From Chaetoderma sp. LZ-2023a (lineage: Eukaryota; Mollusca; Caudofoveata; Chaetodermatida; Chaetodermatidae): a DNA stretch of 64,000 nt. Positions 20,820-30,749 of this stretch are shown one piece after another. The first letter of the stretch is position 1; each line of letters begins with the position of its first letter. The translations under genes were made by a program, and so were the position numbers. Below the pieces are notes generated by a model that saw only the letters and a list, made by a program, of their open reading frames with translations, searched no databases and had not been told where the DNA came from. Location of the stretch: NCBI GenBank assembly GCA_034401795.1, contig CM067372.1, forward strand, positions 36,900,897-36,964,896. The letters are read 5' to 3'.

Positions 20820-22960
20820 CAGTGCCACTGAGCAATGTCTCATTGGTATCCTCAATTTGGTGTCTCACTTCATCCAGAATCCATCTTCTCTGACACAATC
20901 ACACTGATTTCAAAACAAATCCATTCAGCCTCAGTTTCACCAGCATCATAGGAATGTCGAGTTATCTAGGTCAAATAAGTCTAGGTCAAATATGTCAACT
21001 TGGACTCAAACGTTATTTCAAGGTCATGACCTAGAAAGTATATTCATGCAATGGAAGCAAATCTAGGGGCTATGAAGCTCAACAGTCTATGATGATTGGA
21101 CGAGCAGGTCAACCCAGGTGTTAATTTGACCTATATGACCTCAAAAGCCTGTCAATGATAAGTACCAAATTTGTTGATGATCGGATCAGAAGTTTCAAGT
21201 TAGCAAGAAATCGCGTGGTGTAAAGTGGTGTAAATTAAATGGCTAGAATGTTTAGTATCAATGGATCAAGAATTACAGGGATATTGTCGCTGTAGATTTT
21301 ATGATATCGGGACACCAGATCTATGTAACATAGGAAGGATTTCGAATCAATGCAAAGGATTCCGGATTTAATGAAAGAAATTGAGGAGATAGGAGCGACA
21401 GGGTATGGATATGGCTGCAACTCAAATTCTATTATTGGGATTGAATAATGGCAAACAATGGTGATGATCATTCCGGATTAAACTTAAAGCTCACATGTCT
21501 CTGCTTTTTGGCCAAACTTGATCAATAGCATCAATATACTAGTGATCAAGTTATGATCAAAATTCAGATATGTCTGACTTGGTCAAAGTTGCGCATTGCT
21601 CTGTCACCACCAAAGCTCCTCATTAACCGACCACAATAATATCGTTGATCTATCTAATGACGTTGAAGTCGTAATGGGAAACTTACGGCCGATTAACCCA
21701 GATAGATATGCATCGATTCAAATTCTAGCAGCTAAGGTTAAACAGTTCCAATCTCTCTTTCAAAAGACAAGAGCTACTTACATTTCTTTACCAGAATCAG
21801 AAAATCAGCCTATCTGGGAATGATACTATTTGATGGTTATCTGCATGCGGTAGATACAATTATTTAAATGAAACTGAAAACAGAAAAAAACCCTTAATCA
21901 CTCATTCATTACACAGAAAACGGAGGAGCTGAATTGATATTGTTATGGTATGAATGCAGTAGTGAACTAATGCTGTAGTTATTATATTTTAAAAGCGCCA
22001 ATGATGCGTTATAAGCACGGATATAGAAACTGAATAAATGAATACATAAATAAGCGGAAATAAAATAATTTTTGGAAATTTGATGATTGAAATTTGAATC
22101 AATCAGCCCTTAGTTTTCATTAAGGGTTAATTTATTAAAGAGGCAATCACCAAAATAGCATAGCAACTTATAAATCAATTTGAATACATATTTTAATTTA
22201 AGGATTATGCATTACAAGTTCACTGGTATTTTAATAGCAAGTTGACTGCTATTCGGTAGGATAATAATGAAATTTATTGGGTAATTCAAAAGACTGATGA
22301 ACCGTTCAACCAATCTAGAACTTACGTTATGGATTGGTGGATTGGTTACTCAGGCCTTGGAACTAGAAACTAATTAAGTGTACATGATAATTACTGAATG
22401 ATTGTTGGTTATTTGAACTTGGACAAGTGACGTAATAACAACAAAATGAAACAAATATTCAATCAATTTAAATAGAAATATTTCAATAATAAGTATGAAA
22501 ATGTACTTATAGAATATTTTGAAATTTGGTTACATAAGTAAAAATCTGGACAGTTTCTGCACCAAACGAGTTGCTCGTGGTGTATGGTAAATAATTTTGA
22601 GAAATCACAGTTAAAAGTTAGATACCTTGAATATGTTGAATAAGTACGGTCACAAAATGAAGGCGAACAGATGAAGATCCGATCTGTCGTGGCACCGGGA
22701 GTGAAAACAGACATGAAGAAATGGATGACGAACCCGGAAGAATGTTCTGTATTCCGAAATAGAAAAGATAAGGTCGAAGTCACTAAGATGATTTGAGACA
22801 TTGAATTGAGAAACTCGAAGACACTGAGATGATTCGTGTGATAACTTGGCTTAGTCACAGATACAGAAGATCGAGGCCGAAAGATGGCGGAGAGTCAAAA
22901 AGGTGACAGCAATCACTAATAAAGTCTGAACATTTTAGAAGGATGAAAGTGTCGTGAAGA
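20820..22960. other. AT-rich stretch without recognised gene
   Basis: Short ORFs only (for example 21,596-21,823 plus and 22,463-22,858 minus), none with a recognisable domain. The stretch 20,940-21,200 reads like a repeated GTCAA/GACCT-rich element but no boundaries are visible. Confidence 0.4.
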
Positions 22961-22966
22961 TGACGA

Positions 22967-23180
22967 GATTGATGACATCACAGGTAGAAAAGATATAGTT
23001 CTACCTACCCAAACAAGGCATCAGGTTCCGCTTGCTTTGGGATTTGGTCTGAAGGTGATTAGATTGATGACGTCATGGGTAGAGAATTTAGACTACTACC
23101 CACCCAAGCAAGGCACCAGGTTCCGCTTGCTTTGGGATTTGGTCTGACGGTGATTAGATTGATGACGTCATGAGTAGATA
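22967..23180. repeat. 95-bp tandem repeat carrying TGACGTCA
   Basis: GATTGATGACGTCATGGGTAG-like words recur at 22,967, 23,062 and 23,157, and the stretches between (GGTTCCGCTTGCTTTGGGAT) are nearly identical. Each unit has a CRE-like TGACGTCA or TGACATCA site. It may belong to an LTR of the element at 23.9-26.9 kb, but no second copy shows this. Confidence 0.8.
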
Positions 23181-23922
23181 AAATCGACTGATGGCTGATA
23201 TGACGATGATCACATTGAGACGAATACAAAGACGAGACGACACAGGCACACTATTACTTAAACATTTTTACATGGTGAGTTCGTGGACTGTTGAAAATAA
23301 GCAGCTCCTAGATGACGTGTGAGCCGCTTAGAGATATGTTTCGAACTCTTGAGTGGGAGTTGGCGATTTTCCCACCAAAACACTGTCACGTGATTGCTGA
23401 TGAGCACGTGGTTTGCTGTATACATGCGCCGACGTTCATATACTGCCTAAAGATGGTGACAATCTTATCATATAAAAATTTGATATAACTCATTGGAAAA
23501 TAGAATCTCAAAAATAAAATTATGCAAGAAATGTTGATAATTATAAAATTAAATTGACCAATATAACAAAATCTAGAGGAACTATTTTCCAATCATAATG
23601 GCGCCAATCATGTGCAATGAATGTGTCATGTTAATTTCAAGTAATATTGATGCATGATCTACCCTACAAACATCGACTTCAAAAACACTAAATCGATCAA
23701 TAGTTCACCGTGTTCCATAGTGGGATGGACTTAGGCTGCTAAGACAGATCGTACAATTTTATACTCTGTGGTAATCAGTTACAGCCAGGAGCCTAATTAG
23801 CATATGAATTGGGAACTATCCAATCAAACATTTATTTCATGAACATAGGTATGGAATACACGGACAGTGGAGTGGGAATAAATGATAATACTGGATTAAC
23901 CCATCATTCCATGTTACCTAAA

Positions 23923-24450
23923 TTAATTAAATCCAGTACTTGTGCACATTATAGTGAGCAAATACTGGTTGGCAGCCTTAGTTTTATTGAGCGGACCGAC
24001 GCAATCAACCATAATTTTTGATAGTGGTTGCCCGAATGCCAGAATTGGCATCAGAGGTTCTTTTGGAATGGGTTGGTTTGGTTTGCCAACCAACTGGCAA
24101 GTGTGAGAGGATTTACAAAATTGTTTTACGTCTCCGTAGAAGAGAGGCCAATAGAAATTGTGAGTAATGATGGCGGTGGTCTTTTTACGTCCAAAATGTG
24201 GTCCACAACTGGGGCCGTTGTGGGACTGGCTCAGTGCCTTATACCTATATGCGACAGGTAGGACTATTTGTTCGATCACTTGTTGCTCATCATCAGCCTT
24301 TGCATTACATGGGGTGTACTTTCGTCTGAGGATACCGTCTTGTCAGTAATAACATATGCGGTAATTAAGCCATTCTCCAGGATCACTTACCAGTGGAGCA
24401 ACGTGTTTTAATTGCTTATCCTCCATTTGTAAACATGTCAGCTCCTCCGA
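23923..24450 (-). pseudogene. Integrase N-terminal zinc region and first part of the catalytic core
   Basis: Minus-strand frame: QVIEQIVLPVAYRYKALSQS, then a degraded HHCC zinc site (FCKSSHTCQLVGKPNQPIP), LSKIMVDCVGPL with the first catalytic Asp, and QYLLTIMCTSTGF. Coding similarity stops abruptly near 23,930, just beside TTAAATCCAGT, so the rest of the core with the other catalytic residues is lost. One stop lies upstream near 24,345. Confidence 0.75.
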
Positions 24451-24540
24451 ACTGAACTCAAGTTTGGGGTCATCAACAAACGTGATGCACTTATATGTGT
24501 TTTACTTGTTGAAGTGCCCTCACCCAGTCCCAATACTATT

Positions 24541-25060
24541 TCATCTGATGCATGACTTCGACTCTGGCTGCGTGTCACGACACACATAGAGTCGCTGAGG
24601 TGGCTTCAGTTTTGTCCACACATACTGACCCATGAGGGAAACCATTGAATCGATAATTGGGATGTCAGACACTATAGTCAGTACAGCGGCAGTACTCCAT
24701 GTACTGTTATCCGGGTACATGATACTAGACTGCCCTGACATTTTATACAATACAGCTAGATCATTGCCCAACACAAGAGATATTCCATGTATCGGAAGCT
24801 CATCTCTTACCCCTACTTCAATGCTATGTTTTTGATTGCCTATGTGTAGGTTTATGGTATGGAGCGGTGTTTTGCTATACTCCAATCCAACACCACGAAT
24901 CAAGATGCTACATCCTGTATATGTCTCTGAAGAGAACGGAAATGCTGAACTCAGAATTAAACTCTGAGAGGAGCCCGTGTCTCTAAGTATTTTAATAGGG
25001 ATAGGTGCAATGCTCGTTTTATGTACATGTGGGCTCACCTGCCCTAAAATACAATATGGT
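24541..25060 (-). pseudogene. Retroviral-type aspartic protease with intact D-T-G
   Basis: Minus-strand ORF with ILRDTGSSQSLIL (active-site D-T-G-S), and HGISLVLGNDLA, the C-terminal signature of the fold. About 165 codons are open. Unlike the LTR element at the left edge, the catalytic triplet is kept. The frame stops near 24,541 where RT should begin. Confidence 0.75.
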
Positions 25061-25189
25061 AAATATATTTGGTCAACATCAGGAAATTCGTCCCTGTTGA
25101 TTTTCTCGTCCCATCATGCATTATGCTCTGAGTTTACTGAATCGGAATCATCATGGTTTGTAACCGTGGATGGTTTAGACTTTGGCTTA

Positions 25190-26640
25190 GAGAATTTATC
25201 AGGCAATTACTGGCAAAATGACCAACTAGCCCACATTTAAAACAACTTTCTCTTCTTGGTGACCCATCAGGACTTCTTGATGGTGAAAGGCCATGGTCAC
25301 CTCTGGTTGGTATTAGCCCTGTAGGTGGGGTTTAGAATACACCTTCCGTATCTTCTGCGTGTCGTAAGAGGCGACTAAAGGAGGTAACGGTGAGGTAACC
25401 CTGACAGAAAGCTCGAGTGCTGAAGATGGAGGTTCCAGGCCGCATGGCGCACTCTAATAAACCATGGATCCACGCACTTAACGCTTATGATCGTCGATAG
25501 TCACTTACAGGACTGGCGGTATGATCAGCAAACGAAAAGAAGAAAGAAGAAGAACCTCTGGTTGGTGAACTGCCACAGCGTCTATTAGATTCAGTCTCAT
25601 AATTACTGGAGGGAGATGGTGATCGTTCCCGACGGTAGTTATCATCATGATATCTACTTGGACGTGAGGATGACTGTGATCTGTAATGATCATTGCTCCT
25701 ACTACTAGTCCTAGATAGCCAGTTATTATTCGGCTTTGACTTAGGAGTATACTGTGATGAGTTGTTATATCTCGAGTTAGACCTATCAGCCATTTTGCCT
25801 ATGTAAAAAACTTCAATTTTTTAAATCTTCAATTTTTAAAGCTGCCTTTTCTGCAGTCTTAATATTTGGATGGCAGTGGCGAATGTACTCATTTGCTTCT
25901 GGAGGCATCAGATTACGAAATTGTTCATAAAGGATCGTATCCTCCATCTGAAAAAGAGTGTTAATTCTCTCGGATGTCATCCACTTTTTAAATAAGGTCT
26001 TTAGCTGCTGGACATCTAGGATGGCAGATTTTGGAACCGACGGTTGTTTTGACCAAAATTTTAAACAGTAAACCTCTGGACGTAAAGTAACTGCTCTTTC
26101 GACTGCTTCACGTATTTTGGCATAATTACCTGCATCTTGGGTGGGTAATGCTCTCACAACCTTATGATCAGCTCCTGTGACTACTGGTCTTATTAAAGCT
26201 AGCCAACATTCGTGTGGCCAACTTAAATCACAGGCTGTTTGCTCGAAAAGAGGAAAAAATTTCTTCAGGTTGTTTTTCATCAAAGGCTGGAACTGATCTG
26301 ACATTATAAGCCACCGAGAGGTTGTGTTCTTGGGATGGTGGAGCAGTATTGTTACCATGCATATACTCTTTGATCACAGCTGTGCCCCTTTCAACTCGTT
26401 TTGTATCGTTTTCAATTCTCTTTGATTCCAACTCGAGACGAGCAGTTTCAAATTTCAAACGTAAGGCCTCAATTTCAGACTGATTTGACATTGGCTTTTT
26501 GGCATTGCCTTTAGATTGATCTGGCTTAGAGTCTTTAGGCCTTAGTGTGGTCAGGTGGATTATCAGGTGGTGAGTCAGGTGGGATTTCTCCACTGCCAGC
26601 ACCTCCTGTTTCAAGTACTCATAGATCTTCCAACTTAGTT
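25190..26640 (-). pseudogene. Gag of LTR element 2 with CCHC zinc knuckle, split by a SINE
   Basis: Minus-strand frames: a coiled-coil-like part (LRLKFETARLELESKRIEND), a SCAN-like helical part (TLFKKWMTSERINTLFQMED, YEQFRNLMPPEANEYIRHC), a Ser/Arg-rich linker, and CFKCGLVGHFASNC, a complete CX2CX4HX4C knuckle at about 25,200-25,245. The SINE at 25,312-25,553 interrupts the linker. A frameshift lies near 26,230-26,360. The small ORF 26,619-26,831 just upstream (LKKLCERFKLNPPSTLAKAD) may be the gag N terminus. Confidence 0.75.
25312..25553 (+). mobile_element. SINE-like retroposon inside gag
   Basis: A 242-bp insert flanked by a perfect 13-bp direct repeat ACCTCTGGTTGGT (25,299-25,311 and 25,554-25,566). 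It ends in an A-rich tail (AAACGAAAAGAAGAAAGAAG) next to the right repeat. This is the signature of LINE-driven retroposition, plus-strand orientation. The body carries GTGTCGTAAGAGGCGACTAA, which can fold (GTCG...CGAC) and which I recall as recurring in invertebrate repeats; I cannot verify that here. No clear RNA polymerase III A/B boxes were identified. Confidence 0.8.
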
Positions 26641-26904
26641 AGTACAAAATTGACTAAGTCGGCTTTTGCCAGAGTACTAGGTGGATTCAGTTTGAAACGC
26701 TCGCAAAGTTTTTTCAGCAATGTCACTCCAGCTGACATAATGAACCCTCTAGTTGGTGTTTCCATGAATTCATTGATAATTTCATCCATATTTGATTTTA
26801 GCGGGTCAAAGGAGATAACACTAGTTGACAAGCAATTGAAATGCTAGTTGATTATCTCCCCGTATTTAGAATTTACTAGCGCCTGCTCGGAAGGCGGCTT
26901 TTAG

Positions 26905-26922
26905 TAAATAAATTTGGCACCA
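26905..26922 (-). promoter_or_regulatory. Primer binding site of LTR element 2
   Basis: Minus strand reads TGGTGCCAAATTTATTTA. Its position upstream of gag and its TGGTGCC start match the site in the first LTR element (2,295-2,312). The LTR should start just to the right (about 26,925), but its extent is not visible. Confidence 0.55.
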
Positions 26923-27234
26923 CGTCTAATCAAATATTGAATGGACAATTCTTGTTAGCACATTTGTTCAATTTGGCAAGCCATCGAAGATGCTAAGAGA
27001 TACTTTATTAGCTTCAAAATTCGAAGGCTTTTGATACAGTAAGTGTATTTGTGTGCATAGATAACTATAAAATAATATTAACTTATTTTAAAATTAATTT
27101 AACATAAGCTAGCAAGTTTATAAATGACTAAGATATGAACTTGTTAAATTTAGTTCAAAATTTTCTTAATGAATTGGTACCAGAAAACTTTAAATGTTTT
27201 TTGCGCCGTGTCAGCTGATCTAAAAGTGCATTTT

Positions 27235-28915
27235 TAGCTCACCTGGCCGCGTGTGTCCGTCGTCCATCAGTCATCCGTCGTCCGTCCGTCAACTTTTCCT
27301 TTAAGCGACTTCTTCTCAAGAACCGCTGGGCCAATTTCAATTATATTTGGAAGGAAGCATCCGTAGGGTATAGCAAGTTTGTTCAAATGAAGCCGATCGG
27401 CCAATTTGGCTGGTGGCCATCTTGGATTTTGGCCGATTTTTAGAAACGTCTTTAAAAATCTTCTCCGAAACCGCTTGAGGGAATGAAGAAAACAAACTCA
27501 ACCAAATTTGTTCAAGGGAACTTAACTGGTCAAATAGTTCGGCGGCCATCTTGGTTGACCTAGTTTTAGCGAAAATAACTTCTCCAGAACCGCTGAAGGG
27601 ATCAGGCCGACATTTGGCAGTTATGTATAGGGACTAAGGGCAAGTAAAGTTTGTTCAAGAGAAGTTGATCCGTAAAAAAACATGGCCACTGTGGGCCGAT
27701 CAAAATATAGCATGTTTGGCGGCCACTTTTTTATTTGATGGATTGTGAGGCCAAAATTGGTTTTATATAGGTTTTTGGGTATTCTGATCTCAAATTTGCA
27801 ATTTTCGAAACTGTGGGATAAACCGTTTGGCAGCCATCTTAGATCATTTTCTCGCCAAAATCTCCCATACTAAAGCAATGGGAAATTAAAAATATCTTCT
27901 CGCGAACTTCCAGGCCGATTTTCATTATATTTGACTGGAAGCATCCTTATGGCATAGAGATTCAAATTTGTTCAAATGAACCCGATTGGACAATTTGGCC
28001 GGAGACCATCTTGGATTTGGCCTATTTTTAGAAATGTCTTTGAAAATCTCGTTCTCCGAAACGACTGGGGAATCGATTCGAAACTTATGAAACTTCATCT
28101 AGGCAACGAGGTAAGCCAAGTTTGTTCAAGACGACTTGATTGACCGAATGGTTCGGCAGCCATCTTGGATGACCGAAAACGACTTCTCCAGAACCGCTGA
28201 ATGGATCAGGCCAAAATTTGCGAGATATGATTAGGGACTAAGGCCCATTAAAGTTTGTTCAAGGGAAGTTGCTCCGTCAAAAAACATGGCCGCCGTGGGC
28301 CAATCAAAATGTAGTGTGTTTGGCGGACATATTTGATTTTTTTATTTGATGATTTTTTAGGCCAAAATTGTTTCTATATATGTTTTGGGTATTCTGCGAC
28401 CAAATTTGCACTTTTCGAATGTCGGATAAACGGTTTGGCGGCCATCTTGGATAATTTTCTCGTCAAAAGCTCGATCCCATGCTAAAGCAATGGGAAATCT
28501 AAAATGTCTTCTCGAGAACTACCAGGCCGATTTCAATTATATTTGGCAGGAAGCATCCTTAGGGTATAAGGATCCAAGTATGTTCAAATGAACCCGATCG
28601 GCCAATTTGGCCAGCAGCCATTTTGTATTTCGGCCAATTTCAGGAAATGTCTTTAAAAATCTTCTCCAAAACCACTTGGGGAATCTTCATCTACGCCAAG
28701 AGGTAAGCCAAGTTTGTTCAAGAGGACTTGATTGACCAAATGGTTCAGGGACCATCTTGGATGACCTAGTTTTCACGAAAATGACTCCTCCCGAACCGCT
28801 GAAGGGATCAGGCCGAAATTTAGGCCATTAGAATTTGTTCAAGGGAAGTTGATCCATCAAAAAAACATGGCGCCGTGGGGAAATCAAAATGTAGTGCGTT
28901 TTGGCGGCCTTATTG
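27235..28915. repeat. ~600-bp tandem repeat, about 2.7 units
   Basis: CTTCTC(A/G).GAAC at 27,312, 27,896 and 28,508 starts three units (periods 584 and 612 bp). Each holds TTCAATTATATTTGG, GGAAGCATCC, TTTGTTCAAATGAA, GGCCAATTTGG and GGCCATCTTGGAT in order. A half-unit similarity (CTTCTCCAGAACCGCTGAA at 27,580, 28,180 and 28,785) shows an older duplication. The first unit is preceded by a GTCCGTCGTCC-rich stretch. I associate this kind of sequence with molluscan genomes, from memory. Not coding. Confidence 0.8.
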
Positions 28916-28919
28916 CACT

Positions 28920-29178
28920 TGCAAAAATGTCCACAAACTCATTTAAAAGACTGCTAAACTACCCACCAACAATTTTGACAAAAATCGATGGTGCTCCCTT
29001 GGGCCTCTTGCATTGGATAGCTATCGAAATGCGCGCGTTACAACGTATTCGCAAACTTAAAACAGAGGATACTATATATATCACACCGCGAGCCGACGGC
29101 GCTATAGGTTACGCTTTGAAAGCCAAGTGCCAAAATATCGAAAAATTTATTTGTGATAACTGGTTGTCTATAAATTAA
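28920..29178 (+). other. Orphan ORF end, possibly coding
   Basis: After the repeat ends near 28,915 the plus frame runs on for about 85 codons from MSTNSFKRLLNYPPTILTKI through TIYITPRADGAIGYALKAKC to a stop at 29,176-29,178. Codon third positions are varied and composition is protein-like, with no low complexity. No family recognised. It could be a fragment of a transposon protein; a host exon is less likely because no splice sites were identified. Confidence 0.35.
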
Positions 29179-29179
29179 T

Positions 29180-29860
29180 TCGGGAAGTAATATTATTGCT
29201 TATTAATAGCAATTAATTTTCCCAAACTAAATGTAAAACAACCATTTTAATATTAATAAATACAAACGATATTAGGTTTATTTGGCTTTTGGGTTTCAAA
29301 TGGTTAGCGCACATATATTTGGCCTTGGGTGGAAATTGACTCGCTTTCGTTCAAAATCGAGCCGAGCCAGCAAAAATAATCGTGTTAACCATTTCAATCC
29401 ATTAATGAAATATTTGCTAAATGTTGATGATAATCAATACTTTTGAAACCTGATGTGAGGATAAATCAGTTATCAATTACTTGTAACGAACCATCCTCAA
29501 ATCAACTCAAAAAGATTAATTCAATCAAAGATTTAAAATATCAAATTTAGGAAGCTGAATTACAATGCTCAACCAATCGGTTATTGGAACACGCCTCAAA
29601 CTAGACAATAAATAACGCTCGCGTATTTAGGTCGGTCACGAGTGTGGCTTATTTAGTCGATTTAATGACCGTACTACGTCGTAGTAAGCGACGCGGATGA
29701 CCGTATTGTGTAATGGACAGATGAAATTGACAGATACATGTCAAAACTTATATAGTCTAAATCTTTCCTAATTCTAGTAAGTATATATCTTTATTTAAAA
29801 TTGGCGTAAGGTGTGGGGTGGGGTTGCAAAAATAAAAGCACATTAAAATACTGATTTGTT
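29180..29860. other. No gene recognised
   Basis: AT-rich sequence. The left end of Polinton element 2 must lie at or before about 29,860, but no copy of the terminal inverted repeat is present here. Confidence 0.4.
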
Positions 29861-29869
29861 TGCTGAAAT

Positions 29870-30735
29870 GATTACCTTGGAGATGGTTAGCCAGTGGCTT
29901 ACCAGACAGGCAATGTGGCAGATCTACAGACCTAATCCATGGCACATTCGGTATGCATACTTCGATGAAACAGAGTCCATCAGGCTGATGTGCTGTTCCT
30001 TCCAGATGATCGGGTCTGTTCCAGAGGAACATGCAAGACCTACAAGTACACCCTCACCATCGTCGATGTCACCAGTAGATACAAGGCGGCAGTGCCTCTC
30101 ACGGATAAGTCCGCAGGTCAGGTGGCTGCCGGGTTCCAGAGTATCTATGAGGACCCGCAAAATCCCCTCCAGTGACCAGAGTTGCTGCAAGTGGATGATG
30201 GTAAGGAGTTTAGAGGTGAAACTGCGGCCCTCATGCGGAAACATGGTGTGGCAATTAGGTTAGACGAGGTGGGACATCACCGTGCTCAGGCTATCATCGA
30301 GCGGTGGAACCGGACACTGGCAGAGAGGCTCTTTCCACATCAGTATGCTCAGGAGATGGCTGTCATCGTCCTGCCTGGCGGTCGTTCCAGGGTATGGGTG
30401 AGAGGGTTGCCCATTGTTGTTGTGTGAGCCAATGCTGAGGTTACTAGGCTGATAGGACAGAAGCTAGTCAAGGGCATTCAGCGATCCTCTGTGGCCCAAC
30501 CTCCGGAATGACTATGCTTTGTTCAAAAGCTATGCTCAGAGGACAGACTTCCATCCGCTTCCCTGGTTCGGTATTTGTATGAGCCTGGCGAGTTGGAGGG
30601 TGGACGTAGGCAGGCCACTGACCCAGACTGGTCGATAGATGGACACAAGATTGACAGGTATGTGGGGACGGCTGGACAGCCTACGCTGCATTACCTGGCA
30701 TGGTCGGAGAGCAGTCCTAGGCAGTCGTTTGTATG
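29870..30735 (+). pseudogene. Polinton retroviral-type integrase
   Basis: Plus-strand frames: TLEMVSQWLTRQAMWQIYRP, IVDVTSRYKAAVPL, QVDDGKEFRGETAALMRKHG, then HHRAQAIIERWNRTLAERLF (with the catalytic Glu region IIERWNR), and a C-terminal part VRYLYEPGELEGGRRQATDP and IDRYVGTAGQPTLHYLAW typical of these integrases. So the D, D and E regions are all seen. Stops and frame changes (near 30,174, 30,260 and 30,425) make it a pseudogene. More complete than the copy in element 1. Confidence 0.85.
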
Positions 30736-30749
30736 ATAGGAGCTCCAGC

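Larger units (their letters stand above)
23923..26925 (-). mobile_element. LTR retrotransposon 2, RT deleted, with SINE inside
   Basis: Minus-strand order: primer binding site (26,905-26,922), gag (26,831 down to about 25,190) ending in a CCHC knuckle, aspartic protease (25,040-24,540), then directly the integrase zinc region and start of the catalytic core (24,440-23,930). The RT and RNase H that should separate protease from integrase are absent. Pol motifs place it with Gypsy-like elements with a matrix/SCAN-like gag. No LTR pair was identified. Confidence 0.8.

Noticed and set aside
29678-30440. Host gene similar to integrase
   Set aside because: Stops and frameshifts, the adjacent polymerase B and the matching terminal sequence show it is part of Polinton element 2.
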